From assembly GCA_021772515.1 (NCBI GenBank), contig JAJFLU010000005.1, forward strand, positions 21,861 to 85,860: 64,000 nucleotides of DNA, in the 5' to 3' direction. Made by a program: the position numbers and the translations under genes. Below, one piece after another: positions 26,133 through 35,124 of the stretch; the first letter of the stretch is position 1; each line of letters starts with the position of its first letter. This DNA comes from Opitutales bacterium (GTDB taxonomy: Bacteria > Verrucomicrobiota > Verrucomicrobiia > Opitutales > UBA2987). The notes under the pieces were generated by a model, which saw only the letters and a list, made by a program, of their open reading frames with translations, made no database searches and was not told the DNA's origin.

Positions 26133-26826
26133 ATCCTATTACTTTACAATATTCGCAAGAGGCCCTCACGGAATCAAAATCTACAGAATAAAGTTCGGAA
26201 ACTTTGGCCATATCTCCTTCCGCTTTGACTGCACTCCATAAATCTGGGGCACTACAGGGAGTATTGCGCACGGCTGGTTCGCCAAACATCACACGCGGAT
26301 TCATAACTATCTGGCGATCAAAGTATTCACCAACGATAAATTCGTATGCAAGATTAGTTGTATTGTCAAAGTTGATAAAATTAAGATAATCCGTCTCGAT
26401 TGAGTGAATGCCCATTTGACCGATATGCTTTCCAGTAAGTTGTGTAGGATCATTTTCACCCGCTAGAAATACAAATAATTCTTTATCATCGTAGGCTATT
26501 TGATGGCGGCTATCAGCAAAAGGAATTTCAATTTGAAACTTTTCCTGAGCTACCTTTATCGCGGAGCGAATTTTCTGTAAACTGAAAGTCTGAGGCAATC
26601 CACGGCTCATATCTCTTAAATTTTTAATGGCAACTGCTTCGAGGAACTCATGAAAAGTAATAAACGCGGTTCCATTGGAATCTATCTTTGGTACTCTAAG
26701 TGGGTGATGGAGTTTATCTCCAAGAAACCAATAGCGCATTCTACCAATGGACATATTTGCGTAGTAAGACGCCTCTTGTAGAGAGTATAGTCCCGTATGG
26801 TTTTCTATGGATTCGAGCAGATTCAC
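26122..26826 (-). CDS. VapB45-like HTH/DUF433 antitoxin (putative)
   Basis: A 234-residue protein. The N-terminus GLYSLQEASYYANMSIGRMR followed by YWFLGDKL looks like a MerR-like HTH that reads DNA. The C-terminus (QIVMNPRVMFGEPAVRNT, then DMAKVSELYSVDFDSVRASC) is a DUF433 domain with the NPRVxFGxPxxxxT signature. This combination matches VapB45-type antitoxins, which neutralise the PIN-like toxin and repress their own promoter. First gene of the two-gene operon; an inverted repeat at 26839-26864, just upstream of the start, is a candidate operator. Confidence 0.75.
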   Translation of the reverse strand: MNLLESIENHTGLYSLQEASYYANMSIGRMRYWFLGDKLHHPLRVPKIDSNGTAFITFHEFLEAVAIKNLRDMSRGLPQTFSLQKIRSAIKVAQEKFQIEIPFADSRHQIAYDDKELFVFLAGENDPTQLTGKHIGQMGIHSIETDYLNFINFDNTTNLAYEFIVGEYFDRQIVMNPRVMFGEPAVRNTPCSAPDLWSAVKAEGDMAKVSELYSVDFDSVRASCEYCKVIGYAA

Positions 26827-26838
26827 TTTAGTTAATAG

Positions 26839-26864
26839 GTTACAAGATTAAACCCCTTGTCAAC
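26839..26864. promoter_or_regulatory. Inverted repeat before the VapB45-like gene, possible operator
   Basis: GTTACAAG at 26839-26846 and CTTGTCAAC at 26856-26864 are complementary except for one extra base. On the gene strand the outer arm contains TTGACA, a -35-like hexamer, so a bound protein would block the promoter. The rest of 26865-27046 is A+T-rich without recognised features. Confidence 0.4.
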
Positions 26865-27046
26865 TTTATCAAACTTGAGAGTATATTCGCGTACGTCAAT
26901 ATTACTGCTTAGATTATAAATATTCTAATGGAAATCAACCTTTTTTCTTTCAACATGAGGTCTTATCGTGCAATTAGGACAATATTGAACTTTTTAATTG
27001 TTTAGATAAAGCAGAAGATGCCGTTTGTTTCTGCCTCCATTAACTC

Positions 27047-27529
27047 ATGAATAATTTACTTAAACTTTTGCTTGAGGGCGAAAACCTCTCGACTGTGCAG
27101 ATGGGGGAGATTTTGGGTATGGATCGTGCCGAGGTGGAGGCGGAACTGGAAAAGCTGAAAGCCGAAAAAGTTCTCCTCGGGTGGCGGCCGGTGCTGCATC
27201 CCAATGTGGCGGCAGAGAACGAAGTCCGGGCTCTCATCGAAGTCAAAATTTCACCGGAACGCGAAGGGGGGTTCGACCGCATGGGCGAGCGCATCAGCCG
27301 TTTCGACGAGGTGGAAACCTGTTACCTTATGTCCGGCGGCTATGATCTGCTTTGTGTGGTAAAAGGGGCCAACCTCCACGATGTGGCCGCCTTTGTCTCC
27401 GAAAAACTGGCCACCATCGAAGGCGTCCTTTCCACCGTCACCCATTTCCTGCTGAGAGCTTACAAGGAACAGGGCTATTACCTCGGAGGCGAACGCGGCG
27501 ACCCGGACAAACCGGCCATCAGTCCGTGA
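27047..27529 (+). CDS. Lrp/AsnC family transcriptional regulator
   Basis: A 160-residue regulator. The N-terminal HTH is LSTVQMGEILGMDRAEVEAEL with KAEKVLLGWRPVLHPN as the link; the C-terminal RAM (ligand-binding) domain has VRALIEVKISPEREGGFDRM, FDEVETCYLMSGGYDLLCVV and TIEGVLSTVTHFLLRAYKEQ. Amino acids usually act as effectors. An aminotransferase gene follows on the same strand after about 207 bases, a common Lrp arrangement, and is its likely target. The start ATG at 27047 gives MNNLLKLLLEGENL, a normal length N-terminus. Confidence 0.9.
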   Translation: MNNLLKLLLEGENLSTVQMGEILGMDRAEVEAELEKLKAEKVLLGWRPVLHPNVAAENEVRALIEVKISPEREGGFDRMGERISRFDEVETCYLMSGGYDLLCVVKGANLHDVAAFVSEKLATIEGVLSTVTHFLLRAYKEQGYYLGGERGDPDKPAISP

Positions 27530-27568
27530 CCCGATCCGCAAAATCGAAACATAAGCATTAAATCCTCA

Positions 27569-27669
27569 TCTTCCTCATCCTCTTCCTCTTTGTCTTTCTC
27601 TATTTTTTTGTAACTTGTTGTTATTAATGCCATTAGGGACGAAGAGAAAGAGCAAGACGAAGAGGAAGA
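27569..27669. repeat. Purine/pyrimidine inverted repeat with a dispersed 35-base unit
   Basis: A pyrimidine-rich arm (about 27569-27601) and a purine-rich arm (27635-27669) are imperfectly complementary and enclose 33 A+T-rich bases; in RNA they could form a long hairpin between the Lrp and aminotransferase genes. The right arm is 34/35 identical, in opposite orientation, to 20449-20483 in the tautomerase gene. Confidence 0.7.
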
Positions 27670-27736
27670 TAATAAAAAACGACCTGATCTTGACGCCTTC
27701 AACCCCTGATCCCGAACTGCATAAATCGAACTATCC

Positions 27737-28909
27737 ATGAGCGACGACACTTCTCGTTTCGTGGCCAGGCATATCCAAAGCCTGCCGCGCTCGGGCATTC
27801 GGGAATTTTTCTCAATTGTCTCAAAAATGCCCGATGCGATCTCCCTCGGTATCGGGGAGCCCGATTTCCATACTCCCTGGAGAATACGCGAAGCCGCCAT
27901 CTTTGCCCTCGAACGCGGCAAAACCAGTTACACGGATAACCTCGGCCTGATCCAGTTGCGGCGCGCCATTTCCGACTACGTTGAGGAGCATTTTGGTCTC
28001 AGTTATCATCCAGATAATGAAATTCTCGTCACCACGGGAGTCTCGGAGGGGCTCGATGCGGCTCTGCGAGCATTCATCAATCCGGGAGACAAAGCGCTTT
28101 ACCACGAACCTTGTTATGTCGCCTACCATCCTTGCGTGCAGCTTGCCCACGGGGAGGGCGTTCCCATTCCCACTTCGGCGGCGGACCGATTTTCACTGAA
28201 TCCCCAAACGCTGGCCGAATCCTGGCAACCCGGCTGCAAGGCTCTCGTGCTCAACTTCCCCACCAACCCCACCGGGGGCGTGCTCGACTCCGATTCCATG
28301 GAGAAAATTGCCCGATTTGCCGTAGAAAAGGATTTGCTGGTCATTTCAGACGAAATTTATGCGGAACTTTCCTATGGTGAAAAACATCGCAGCATCGCGA
28401 CCTTGCCGAGAATGAAGGAGCGCACAATTTTCCTGCACGGCGTCTCCAAGGCCTTCGCCATGACCGGTTTCCGCATTGGATTTGCCTGCGGCCCAGCCCC
28501 GCTAATCGAGGCCATGACGACGGTCCACCAATACGGAATGCTCTGCGCCCCCATCGTCAGTCAGGAGGCGGCCATCGAGGCTCTGCGGCATGGGCAGGAG
28601 GCGGTCGAGCAGATGCGCACCCAGTACCAGCGGCGGCGAGATTACATTGTGCGGAAATTTAACGAGATGGGATTGTCTTGCCATTTGCCCCAAGGAACCT
28701 TTTACGCTTTCCCCGATATTCGAACAACAGGGTTGACGGAGGAGCAGTTCTGCCATCGTTTGCTCAACGAACAAAAAGTGGCGGTGGTGCCCGGCACAGC
28801 CTTCGGCCCGAGCGGTAAAGGTTTTGTCAGAGCGAGTTTCGCCACCGGTTACGAGCGGCTCATCGAGGCCGTCGAGCGGATAGATAAATTTATAGGGAGT
28901 TTAAAGTAA
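27737..28909 (+). CDS. PLP-dependent class I/II aminotransferase
   Basis: A 390-residue fold-type I aminotransferase. Key stretches: AISLGIGEPDFHTPWRIREA, TSYTDNLGLIQLRRAISDYV, LVLNFPTNPTGGVLD with substrate/PLP-binding Asn, VISDEIYAELSYGE with the PLP-pyridine Asp, and the Schiff-base Lys in LHGVSKAFAMTGFRIGFACG. The C-terminal arginine region is VRASFATGYERL. It groups with PatA/AspC-like enzymes of unknown specificity. It probably belongs with the Lrp regulator upstream. The der gene starts four bases after its stop, so they may be cotranscribed. Confidence 0.93.
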   Translation: MSDDTSRFVARHIQSLPRSGIREFFSIVSKMPDAISLGIGEPDFHTPWRIREAAIFALERGKTSYTDNLGLIQLRRAISDYVEEHFGLSYHPDNEILVTTGVSEGLDAALRAFINPGDKALYHEPCYVAYHPCVQLAHGEGVPIPTSAADRFSLNPQTLAESWQPGCKALVLNFPTNPTGGVLDSDSMEKIARFAVEKDLLVISDEIYAELSYGEKHRSIATLPRMKERTIFLHGVSKAFAMTGFRIGFACGPAPLIEAMTTVHQYGMLCAPIVSQEAAIEALRHGQEAVEQMRTQYQRRRDYIVRKFNEMGLSCHLPQGTFYAFPDIRTTGLTEEQFCHRLLNEQKVAVVPGTAFGPSGKGFVRASFATGYERLIEAVERIDKFIGSLK

Positions 28910-28913
28910 TACC

Positions 28914-30347
28914 ATGGAACCTTCAAGAAGTGTAGCCCTCGTGGGCAGGCCCAATGTGGGCAAAAGCCGGCTTTTCAACCGTCTGGCCGGGCGGCGCATC
29001 GCCATCGTGCATGACCAGCCGGGTGTCACCCGCGATGTCAATGCCATCGAAATCGACGGCGATTTCATCCTTATGGACACCGGTGGCATCGGGTTGGAAG
29101 TCGTCGAGGGCAAGGCCGTGATGACCGACGCGGTCGAGGAACAGGTGGCCTTCGCGATTCAGGCGGCCAGTGTTATTATCTTTATGGTGGATGGGCGGGA
29201 AGGCTGCACCCCGCTGGACGAGGCGGTGGCCGATAAATTGCGCCAATATGGTAAAGAGCCGATTTTGGTCATCAATAAAATCGATTCCGACCGGCAGGAA
29301 CACCAGGGGTCGGATTTCGCCCGGATGGGTTTCGACCAGCTAATTCTGGTATCGGCGGAGCATGGGCGCGGCATATTCGATCTGCGTGAGAGCATCGATA
29401 CCGCACTCGGGCCCAAACTCCCGGCGCCGGAGGAACTTTCAGAAAAGCGCATCCAGATCTGTTTCACGGGCCGCCCCAATGTGGGCAAATCCTCCATTTG
29501 CAACCGCCTCTTCAAATCCGACCGCCTCGTCGTGACCGAGGTTCCGGGGACGACCAGGGATTCCATCGCACTCGACATGGATTACGAGACCAGGGAGGGA
29601 GAAAACTGGCCGTTTCGGCTGATTGATACGGCGGGTTTGCGAAGAAAGGGGAAAATGAATTCCTCGGTGGAGTTTTTCTCGGCCATGAGATCGGAGGGAG
29701 CGGTTATGCAGGCCGATGTCGTTTTTCTCGTCCTTGATGCCCTCAACGGCGTCACCACTCAGGATAAAGCCCTCGCCGGGCAAATCGTAAAAGCGGGAAA
29801 AACCCTCGCCGTGGTGGTCAACAAGTGGGATTTGGCAATGGAGGCTTTCAGAAATGAACCTGTCAAAGGCTATGAGGACGAAAGGGATTTTCGCAGGAAA
29901 TTTTCCAAGGCCATCTTCAAGGAACTTTTCTTTTTACCGGGCAGCCCGATCCTTTTTGTCTCCGCTCTGGAGGGACTCTCAATCGCTAAAATCCTGCACA
30001 CGGCCCGCGATCTCGATCGCATCCAATCGACGCAACTGCCCACCGCGAAGGTCAACCAAGTGGTCGCCAATTTGACCGAGCGCCAACGCCCCCCGCTCAT
30101 CAAAGGGAAGCGTTTCAAAATCTATTATGCCGTTCAGACCGGTTCCCGGCCCTTTCAAATTCGCCTCTTCTGCAATATCGCGGCCAACCTCGACGACCGC
30201 TACCGCCGCTACCTCGAAAAAGGGTTTCACGCCGAGTTCGGCCTGCCCGGCTGCCCTGTGCAGTTCCTGTTAATCGGCAAACCGAAACGCTCCAAAGATT
30301 TTTACCAGCCTCAGATGAAAAAGAAAGAATTCAGCGCGAAAGGATAG
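28914..30347 (+). CDS. der: Ribosome biogenesis GTPase Der (EngA)
   Basis: A 477-residue tandem GTPase. G domain 1: P-loop GRPNVGKSRLFNRLAGRR, DTGGIGLE, NKID. G domain 2: GRPNVGKSSICNRLFKSD, DTAGLRRKGKM, NKWDLAM. The KH-like C-terminal domain holds RQRPPLIKGKRFKIYYAVQT and ends with a Lys-rich tail. Der acts in 50S subunit maturation and is nearly universal in bacteria. ATG at 28914 gives MEPSRSVALVGRPNVGKS, the right length before the P-loop. The fmt gene follows after eight bases. Confidence 0.98.
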   Translation: MEPSRSVALVGRPNVGKSRLFNRLAGRRIAIVHDQPGVTRDVNAIEIDGDFILMDTGGIGLEVVEGKAVMTDAVEEQVAFAIQAASVIIFMVDGREGCTPLDEAVADKLRQYGKEPILVINKIDSDRQEHQGSDFARMGFDQLILVSAEHGRGIFDLRESIDTALGPKLPAPEELSEKRIQICFTGRPNVGKSSICNRLFKSDRLVVTEVPGTTRDSIALDMDYETREGENWPFRLIDTAGLRRKGKMNSSVEFFSAMRSEGAVMQADVVFLVLDALNGVTTQDKALAGQIVKAGKTLAVVVNKWDLAMEAFRNEPVKGYEDERDFRRKFSKAIFKELFFLPGSPILFVSALEGLSIAKILHTARDLDRIQSTQLPTAKVNQVVANLTERQRPPLIKGKRFKIYYAVQTGSRPFQIRLFCNIAANLDDRYRRYLEKGFHAEFGLPGCPVQFLLIGKPKRSKDFYQPQMKKKEFSAKG

Positions 30348-30355
30348 ATTGTCCT

Positions 30356-31348
30356 TTGGAATCGGTAAAAACAGTTTTCCTGGGTTCTGATTCCATCGCC
30401 CTGCCGATGCTGGAGGAGCTATTATCGCATTTTGGGAAAGATTTGCAGTTGGCGGGTATTATCACGGGAGCCGACAAACCTTCCGGGCGCGGGATGAACC
30501 TGAAGGCCAATCCCGTAAAGAAATGGGCTTTGGAAAAGGGGATTTCGTTTCGACAACCCGAGAAGATTGGTCCACCGGAACTTGATTGGCTGAGGGAAAT
30601 CGGCTGCGACCTGCTTCTGGTAATGTCCTATGGCCATATACTGAAACAGGAATTGCTCGATCTGCCAAAATTGGGCGCTTACAACATCCATACCTCGGTT
30701 CTGCCTGCCTACCGGGGCGCCTCGCCTATCGAAACCGCCATCGCCGAGGGTGAGAATGAAACGGGCGTAACCTTCATGGGCATGGTGCGAAAAATGGATG
30801 CCGGGCCCATGTTGAATTGCGAAAAGGCGTCGATTGGCCCGGAGGATACCACCACCGACCTGCGCGAAAAACTGAGCCTTGCCTGCCTGCCATTGCTCCG
30901 CCGCGGTCTGCCCGCCGTTCTTAAAGGCGAGGCAAAATTTCACGAACAGAACCCCGCCGGTGTGAGCTACACCCGGTTGTTGAAAAAAAGCGACGGCATT
31001 CTCGATTTCCAAAAAACCGCCCGCCAACTGGCCAACCGCATCCGGGCATTGCAGCCCTGGCCGGGTTGTTTTTTCGAATGTAACGGTGTGCGCATCAAGG
31101 TAGGGAAGGCTTCCGTGGCCGATAGTTCCGAGGTTGGCAGACCCGGCGAAGCGCTCGAAACGCAGAGCAATTGCCTGGAGGTGGCAACCGGTGATGGCAC
31201 GCTTCAATTTATGGCCATGCAGCGACCCGGCGGCAAAATGCTCCCGGCTGGCGATTTTTTGAGAGGCTTCCCAATTACCCCCGGAACACTCCTGACAGGC
31301 GGCGATATGGCGCCCCTGAGTTCACCCACGCCTTTTGCCAAAAAGTAA
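30356..31348 (+). CDS. fmt: Methionyl-tRNA formyltransferase
   Basis: A 330-residue enzyme that formylates initiator Met-tRNA. The 10-formyl-THF-binding motif is present as YNIHTSVLPAYRGASPIETA, with the preceding catalytic-region LLLVMSYGHILKQELLDLPK; the C-terminal OB-like domain begins near residue 205. The start is a TTG at 30356 (MESVKTVFLGSDSIALP), preceded by AGGATAG at 30341-30347, which partly overlaps the end of der; no ATG lies close enough to the first beta strand. It sits eight bases behind der. Confidence 0.96.
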   Translation: MESVKTVFLGSDSIALPMLEELLSHFGKDLQLAGIITGADKPSGRGMNLKANPVKKWALEKGISFRQPEKIGPPELDWLREIGCDLLLVMSYGHILKQELLDLPKLGAYNIHTSVLPAYRGASPIETAIAEGENETGVTFMGMVRKMDAGPMLNCEKASIGPEDTTTDLREKLSLACLPLLRRGLPAVLKGEAKFHEQNPAGVSYTRLLKKSDGILDFQKTARQLANRIRALQPWPGCFFECNGVRIKVGKASVADSSEVGRPGEALETQSNCLEVATGDGTLQFMAMQRPGGKMLPAGDFLRGFPITPGTLLTGGDMAPLSSPTPFAKK

Positions 31349-31430
31349 ATTCGGGGTTCTTTTTAGACGATTCGGTTGACAACTGGCGGTTGAAAAAGTT
31401 TACCATTGATGGCACCCGAAACACAGGCCC

Positions 31431-32084
31431 ATGCCAGGTATCAACAGAAAAAACTTTCACCTCATCCTCACCCTTGTCGGGGCGGTTTTCTGGATGCTTC
31501 CGGCTTACTCCGCCAATGCCAAAAATTCGCGCAACAGCATCGATAGTGAAAAAATCGAATTGGCGAATTTAAGGGCTGATCTGGCGCTCCTGCAGCAACA
31601 GGTATCCCGGTTTTCACTGGAATTGGAAAAATTATCGCGTGAGAATCGGGAATTAAAAAACAATTTGCAAATCCGGCTCGAACAACAGGAAGCCAGTCTC
31701 GCCCGGCTTGCCACGGTGGCGGAGTTGAACAACCGCATGGCGGCGGCGAGGGAGGAAATGCTGGCCCGGCTCAGCGCCGAGAAATCCGAGATTATCATCG
31801 AGGTGAGCAGTCAGATGGAGCGCCTTGCCAACCAGACTCAGGAGGCGATGAAGGCCCTCGCGGAATCGGTCGCGGCCAAACCGACAATCAGTGTCGAGCG
31901 AACATTTTCCGAGGATTATCCCAAAAAAGGAGTCGCCTACACGGTGGAAAGTGGTGACACGCTTTCGGCCATCGCAAAAAAATTTAATTCCACTGTGGCG
32001 GATATCCAAAACGCCAATAAAATCGCCGATCCAAAGGGATTGAAGGCGGGGCAAACGATATTTGTCCCCCAATCAAGCAAGTAA
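31431..32084 (+). CDS. Secreted coiled-coil LysM protein
   Basis: A 217-residue envelope protein with a signal peptide (LILTLVGAVFWMLPAYSANA). Residues 40-150 are a long predicted coiled coil (KIELANLRADLALLQQQVSR, LSRENRELKNNLQIRLEQQE). The C-terminal LysM domain, about residues 168-214, reads VAYTVESGDTLSAIAKKFNS followed by KGLKAGQTIFVPQ, and should bind peptidoglycan. The protein probably spans or organises the periplasm. It precedes parB by 20 bases on the same strand, suggesting one transcript and perhaps a cell-division or envelope link. Confidence 0.88.
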   Translation: MPGINRKNFHLILTLVGAVFWMLPAYSANAKNSRNSIDSEKIELANLRADLALLQQQVSRFSLELEKLSRENRELKNNLQIRLEQQEASLARLATVAELNNRMAAAREEMLARLSAEKSEIIIEVSSQMERLANQTQEAMKALAESVAAKPTISVERTFSEDYPKKGVAYTVESGDTLSAIAKKFNSTVADIQNANKIADPKGLKAGQTIFVPQSSK

Positions 32085-32104
32085 GTAAGTAGTTAAGAAT
32101 TGCC

Positions 32105-33127
32105 ATGTCAAAAATCAAAAAACGATTGGGAAGAGGATTGGGCAGCCTGATATCCGGCGGTGTCGCCCGGCCCCTCCCAAAAACCGTGAAAACAGCCGAT
32201 GACACCAAGACCAAGGTCAAGGCCAAGGCGAAGACCAAGACCAAAAAAGCGACGACTGGCGGTCCTCGAAAGAAAGTTAAATCCCCCGGCAAAACCAGAC
32301 GTCCCGCCGCCGCCACCGCCGAGAATCCCCCCTCGACAGGAGAATTCAGGGAAATTCCGATCAACAAGATTAGGCCCAATCCCTATCAGCCGCGTCGTGA
32401 AATCGCTGCCGAACAGGTGCGCGAACTGGCCGAGAGCATTCGCTCCGAGGGCCTCATGCAGCCCATTGTGGTTCGAGAAGTTGATCGAGCTTTTCAAATT
32501 ATCGCGGGTGAAAGGCGATTTCGAGCCTGCCAGGAACTGAAGCTCAAAAAAATTCCCGCCCGAGTAGTTGTGGCCAGCGATGCCTCCAGCGCCGCCATGT
32601 CGCTGATTGAAAATTTGCAGCGCGAGGGGCTCAACCCGGTGGAAGAGGCGCTCGGTTATGCCAGCTTGATTCGCGATTTCGATTTGACTCAGGAAGGTGT
32701 CTCCGAACGTGTCGGCAAGGGCCGTGCCACGGTTGCCAACTCCCTGCGTCTGCTCCAGTTGGAAGGAGAAATCCAGGGCTACCTGAGCAAGGGTCTTCTT
32801 TCGGTTGGACATGCCAAAGTCCTGCTGGGAATCGAAGATTCCGGCCAGCGGATGCTCATTGTGCGCCGCATCATCGAGGCGGGTCTGAGTGTGCGCGAGC
32901 TGGAAAAAATTGCCCGCCGCCACCGGGAGGGCAAGTCCCCCACCGGGCCGAGGCAAAGACCGGCATCGGAGTCCACCGTCATCAAATCCGTGGAAAATCA
33001 ATTGGAATTAAGGTTCAACACCCGAGTAAAAGTTCGCCACACGGCCAAAAAAGGCAGAATTGTCATCGAATATTACGGTAACGACGATTTGCAGCGCATT
33101 CTTGAAAAACTGGGTATAAATGCATAG
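32105..33127 (+). CDS. parB: ParB/Spo0J family chromosome partition protein
   Basis: A 340-residue ParB. After LGRGLGSLISGG, the conserved ParB N-terminus, comes an unusual basic, Lys-Thr-rich insertion of about 55 residues (TKVKAKAKTKTKKATTGG and on), then the CTPase/ParB domain with INKIRPNPYQPRREIAAEQV and the arginine patch IIAGERRFRACQELKLKKIP, the parS-binding HTH (LTQEGVSERVGKGRATVANS) and a dimerisation tail. No parA is adjacent, unlike the usual parAB pair. The Lys-rich insertion recalls the H1-like protein at 35.1 kb and may add nonspecific DNA binding. Confidence 0.96.
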   Translation: MSKIKKRLGRGLGSLISGGVARPLPKTVKTADDTKTKVKAKAKTKTKKATTGGPRKKVKSPGKTRRPAAATAENPPSTGEFREIPINKIRPNPYQPRREIAAEQVRELAESIRSEGLMQPIVVREVDRAFQIIAGERRFRACQELKLKKIPARVVVASDASSAAMSLIENLQREGLNPVEEALGYASLIRDFDLTQEGVSERVGKGRATVANSLRLLQLEGEIQGYLSKGLLSVGHAKVLLGIEDSGQRMLIVRRIIEAGLSVRELEKIARRHREGKSPTGPRQRPASESTVIKSVENQLELRFNTRVKVRHTAKKGRIVIEYYGNDDLQRILEKLGINA

Positions 33128-33239
33128 GCTTTTTGGAGTGGGTTCGCTAAATTCCCTATTCTTCGCATTAAGTTCTTGATTCTTCCCCTCAAATGCGCAT
33201 TTTCGCCATTCCGCATAAAAATACCACAATATCGGAAAC

Positions 33240-33689
33240 ATGGGTCCTATCCTTTCAGCATTTTTTACACTCCTCTTGATTATCGTCTGCGTTGTGATGA
33301 TCTTTTTGGTTCTCTTGCAGCGCGCAAACACCAATGCGGGCCTCGGAACCGCCTTCGGGGGAGGCATGGCAGAATCTACCTTTGGCGCCGATGCCGGGGG
33401 AGTGCTTAAAAAGCTTACCTTTATCGCTGCAGTAGCCTTTTTTATTCTCAGTTTCGGTCTTTACCTCGGGTATATTTCCGGCGTCGGCGGTCCACAAGTA
33501 GAGGAAGGCGTTTTGCCCACCAATATTTCCGCCGAGGAGCCGTTAACCGCTTTACCCGAGGCTGCTCAGGAACCGGTAAAAGAGGCGCTCAGCCCAATTT
33601 TGGAGCCAACCGTGGACTCTGGATCCGAAGCCGTTCCGGAAGAACCAGAAGCAGGGGATTCCGATGCGGATGCTCCCGAACAACCCTGA
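33240..33689 (+). CDS. secG: Preprotein translocase subunit SecG
   Basis: A 149-residue SecG. Two membrane helices (ILSAFFTLLLIIVCVVMIFL and LTFIAAVAFFILSFGLYLGY) with the conserved VLLQRANTNAGLGTAFGGG loop between them. SecG aids SecYEG-driven secretion. The C-terminal extension of about 65 residues is Pro- and acid-rich and disordered, longer than in Escherichia coli (110 residues in all). The next frame overlaps its end by 26 bases. Confidence 0.95.
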   Translation: MGPILSAFFTLLLIIVCVVMIFLVLLQRANTNAGLGTAFGGGMAESTFGADAGGVLKKLTFIAAVAFFILSFGLYLGYISGVGGPQVEEGVLPTNISAEEPLTALPEAAQEPVKEALSPILEPTVDSGSEAVPEEPEAGDSDADAPEQP

Positions 33690-34647
33690 GCCCGGTTTTC
33701 GGGAGGTAGGCAGCAGCAGTAGCCGTAGCCCATCCTTCATGGCCCGAAGTTGCTCATTGGTAACAATTGGGCAAAGCGCCATTTTTCTTTTCCTGCTCTT
33801 CTACAGCCAGGGAACCGCCGGGATTTTGACGGCAGCCGACCCGTTGCAGCCTCAACCAAATATCTCGCAGACAGCAGAAAAATTGGAACAGCTTGTCGAG
33901 GGGGAAAAAATACTGAACGATTTTCGACGGCAGCGCTTGGGCGGGGATTACAGTTTCAAATTTGAATTGAAACATATGCCACGGCGAGGCGCGATCACAC
34001 GCTACAGAGGTCAGCTTTGGGGCACATGGGGCGATACCGGCGCTCGCACGAGAGTTTTGATTCCCGGAGCCGACGATGCAAAGGACTTTTCCATGCTCGT
34101 CCATAACGGACCGGAGCCAAAGGTATGGAGCGTTGTTGGCGAAAGCAACCCGCCCTCGGTTAGAGAATTGGATGGGGCGGAATTATTTGAACCGTTATTG
34201 CCGGGATTGATAATCACTCCCTTCGACTTGCAAATGCCCTTCATTTATTGGCCCAAATATGTTTTTGAAGGAACGTCCAAAAAGTTGGGTCGCACGCTCT
34301 TCGCATTTTTGATGTATCCCCCGGAAGCAACGGCGACAACAAATCCGGAACTGGGCGCGGTGAGAATTTTTCTGGAGGAAAAAAGTCGGCAATGGTTAAA
34401 AGCAGAATTGGTCGACAAGGAAGGACAGCCACTCAAGTCCTTTAAAATTATCAGTGTAAAAAAAATCGGAGATGAAGGATTTCCAAAGGCAATCGATTTT
34501 CTTGATGAGAAAACACGCTCGAAAACCCGTTTCCGAATAACCGCCGCCGTCCTCGGTCAAAATTTTGCCAAGGATCTTTTTCAGCCTGAGTATTTGACTG
34601 AGGAGGTTCCAGTTGTAGCGGATAAAGCCTTCACTTATCTGAAATAG
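33664..34647 (+). CDS. LolA-like outer membrane lipoprotein-sorting protein (putative)
   Basis: A periplasmic protein of about 300 residues. A hydrophobic signal segment (IGQSAIFLFLLFYSQGTAG) is followed by an elongated beta-rich domain (LGGDYSFKFELKHMPRRGAI, TRVLIPGADDAKDFSMLVHN, PFDLQMPFIYWPKYVFEGTS) resembling the LolA/LolB-like sorting proteins widely annotated in Verrucomicrobiota. The start is uncertain: ATG at 33664 overlaps secG and has AGGGG before it, but puts 25 odd Ser-rich residues ahead of the signal peptide; ATG at 33739 (MARSCSLVTIGQSAIF) gives a better signal. Possibly translationally coupled to secG. Confidence 0.75.
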   Translation: MRMLPNNPEPGFREVGSSSSRSPSFMARSCSLVTIGQSAIFLFLLFYSQGTAGILTAADPLQPQPNISQTAEKLEQLVEGEKILNDFRRQRLGGDYSFKFELKHMPRRGAITRYRGQLWGTWGDTGARTRVLIPGADDAKDFSMLVHNGPEPKVWSVVGESNPPSVRELDGAELFEPLLPGLIITPFDLQMPFIYWPKYVFEGTSKKLGRTLFAFLMYPPEATATTNPELGAVRIFLEEKSRQWLKAELVDKEGQPLKSFKIISVKKIGDEGFPKAIDFLDEKTRSKTRFRITAAVLGQNFAKDLFQPEYLTEEVPVVADKAFTYLK

Positions 34648-35124
34648 ATTCGACGTTAGTTATCAATCAATTTCTGGAACCCCTGACCAAATGCGCTATC
34701 GAATCGGAAATAAAATCTGGTAACGTTAGACAGAAATTCGGTTTTTCAAAAACCCTACGATTGAAGGATTTTTCTCAACAACATTTTCCGTATATTTCGG
34801 AAAAAGATTTTTGTTGATATTTTTCAAAGAACCGTTAATTTTCTGCATTAATTTTTATTTACAGAGAAAACGTTTCGATAATCAAAGTGTTAATAACGTT
34901 TTTATTTTTTAAGAAAAAAAACTCACTGCGGGCCGCCCAAGAAGATTATTTTTATAGCGGGTCTGAACTTAAATTTTTGTTAACCGAATCCACGAAAAAT
35001 CAAGAAACGTTTCGGTCGACTCCACTTTTGAGATAAAAAATAAATCCAAGACTTAAATCTGGATTTTAAAAGTATCTACGAACAATTTCCTGAAATAACC
35101 CTAACAATAAATAGTAAGTTAATC
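34648..35124. promoter_or_regulatory. Long A+T-rich leader of the H1-like gene with hairpin and AAACGTTT sites
   Basis: No gene is visible in these 477 bases. At 34775-34817 a two-part hairpin forms: TCAACAA pairs with TTGTTGA, and inside it TTTTCCG (34784-34790) with CGGAAAA (34798-34804). Two copies of AAACGTTTCG, near 34867 and 35004, contain the palindrome AAACGTTT and could bind a regulator. T-rich tracts occur throughout. The length is unusual for this window and suggests regulated transcription or a structured leader for the gene at 35125. Confidence 0.5.
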
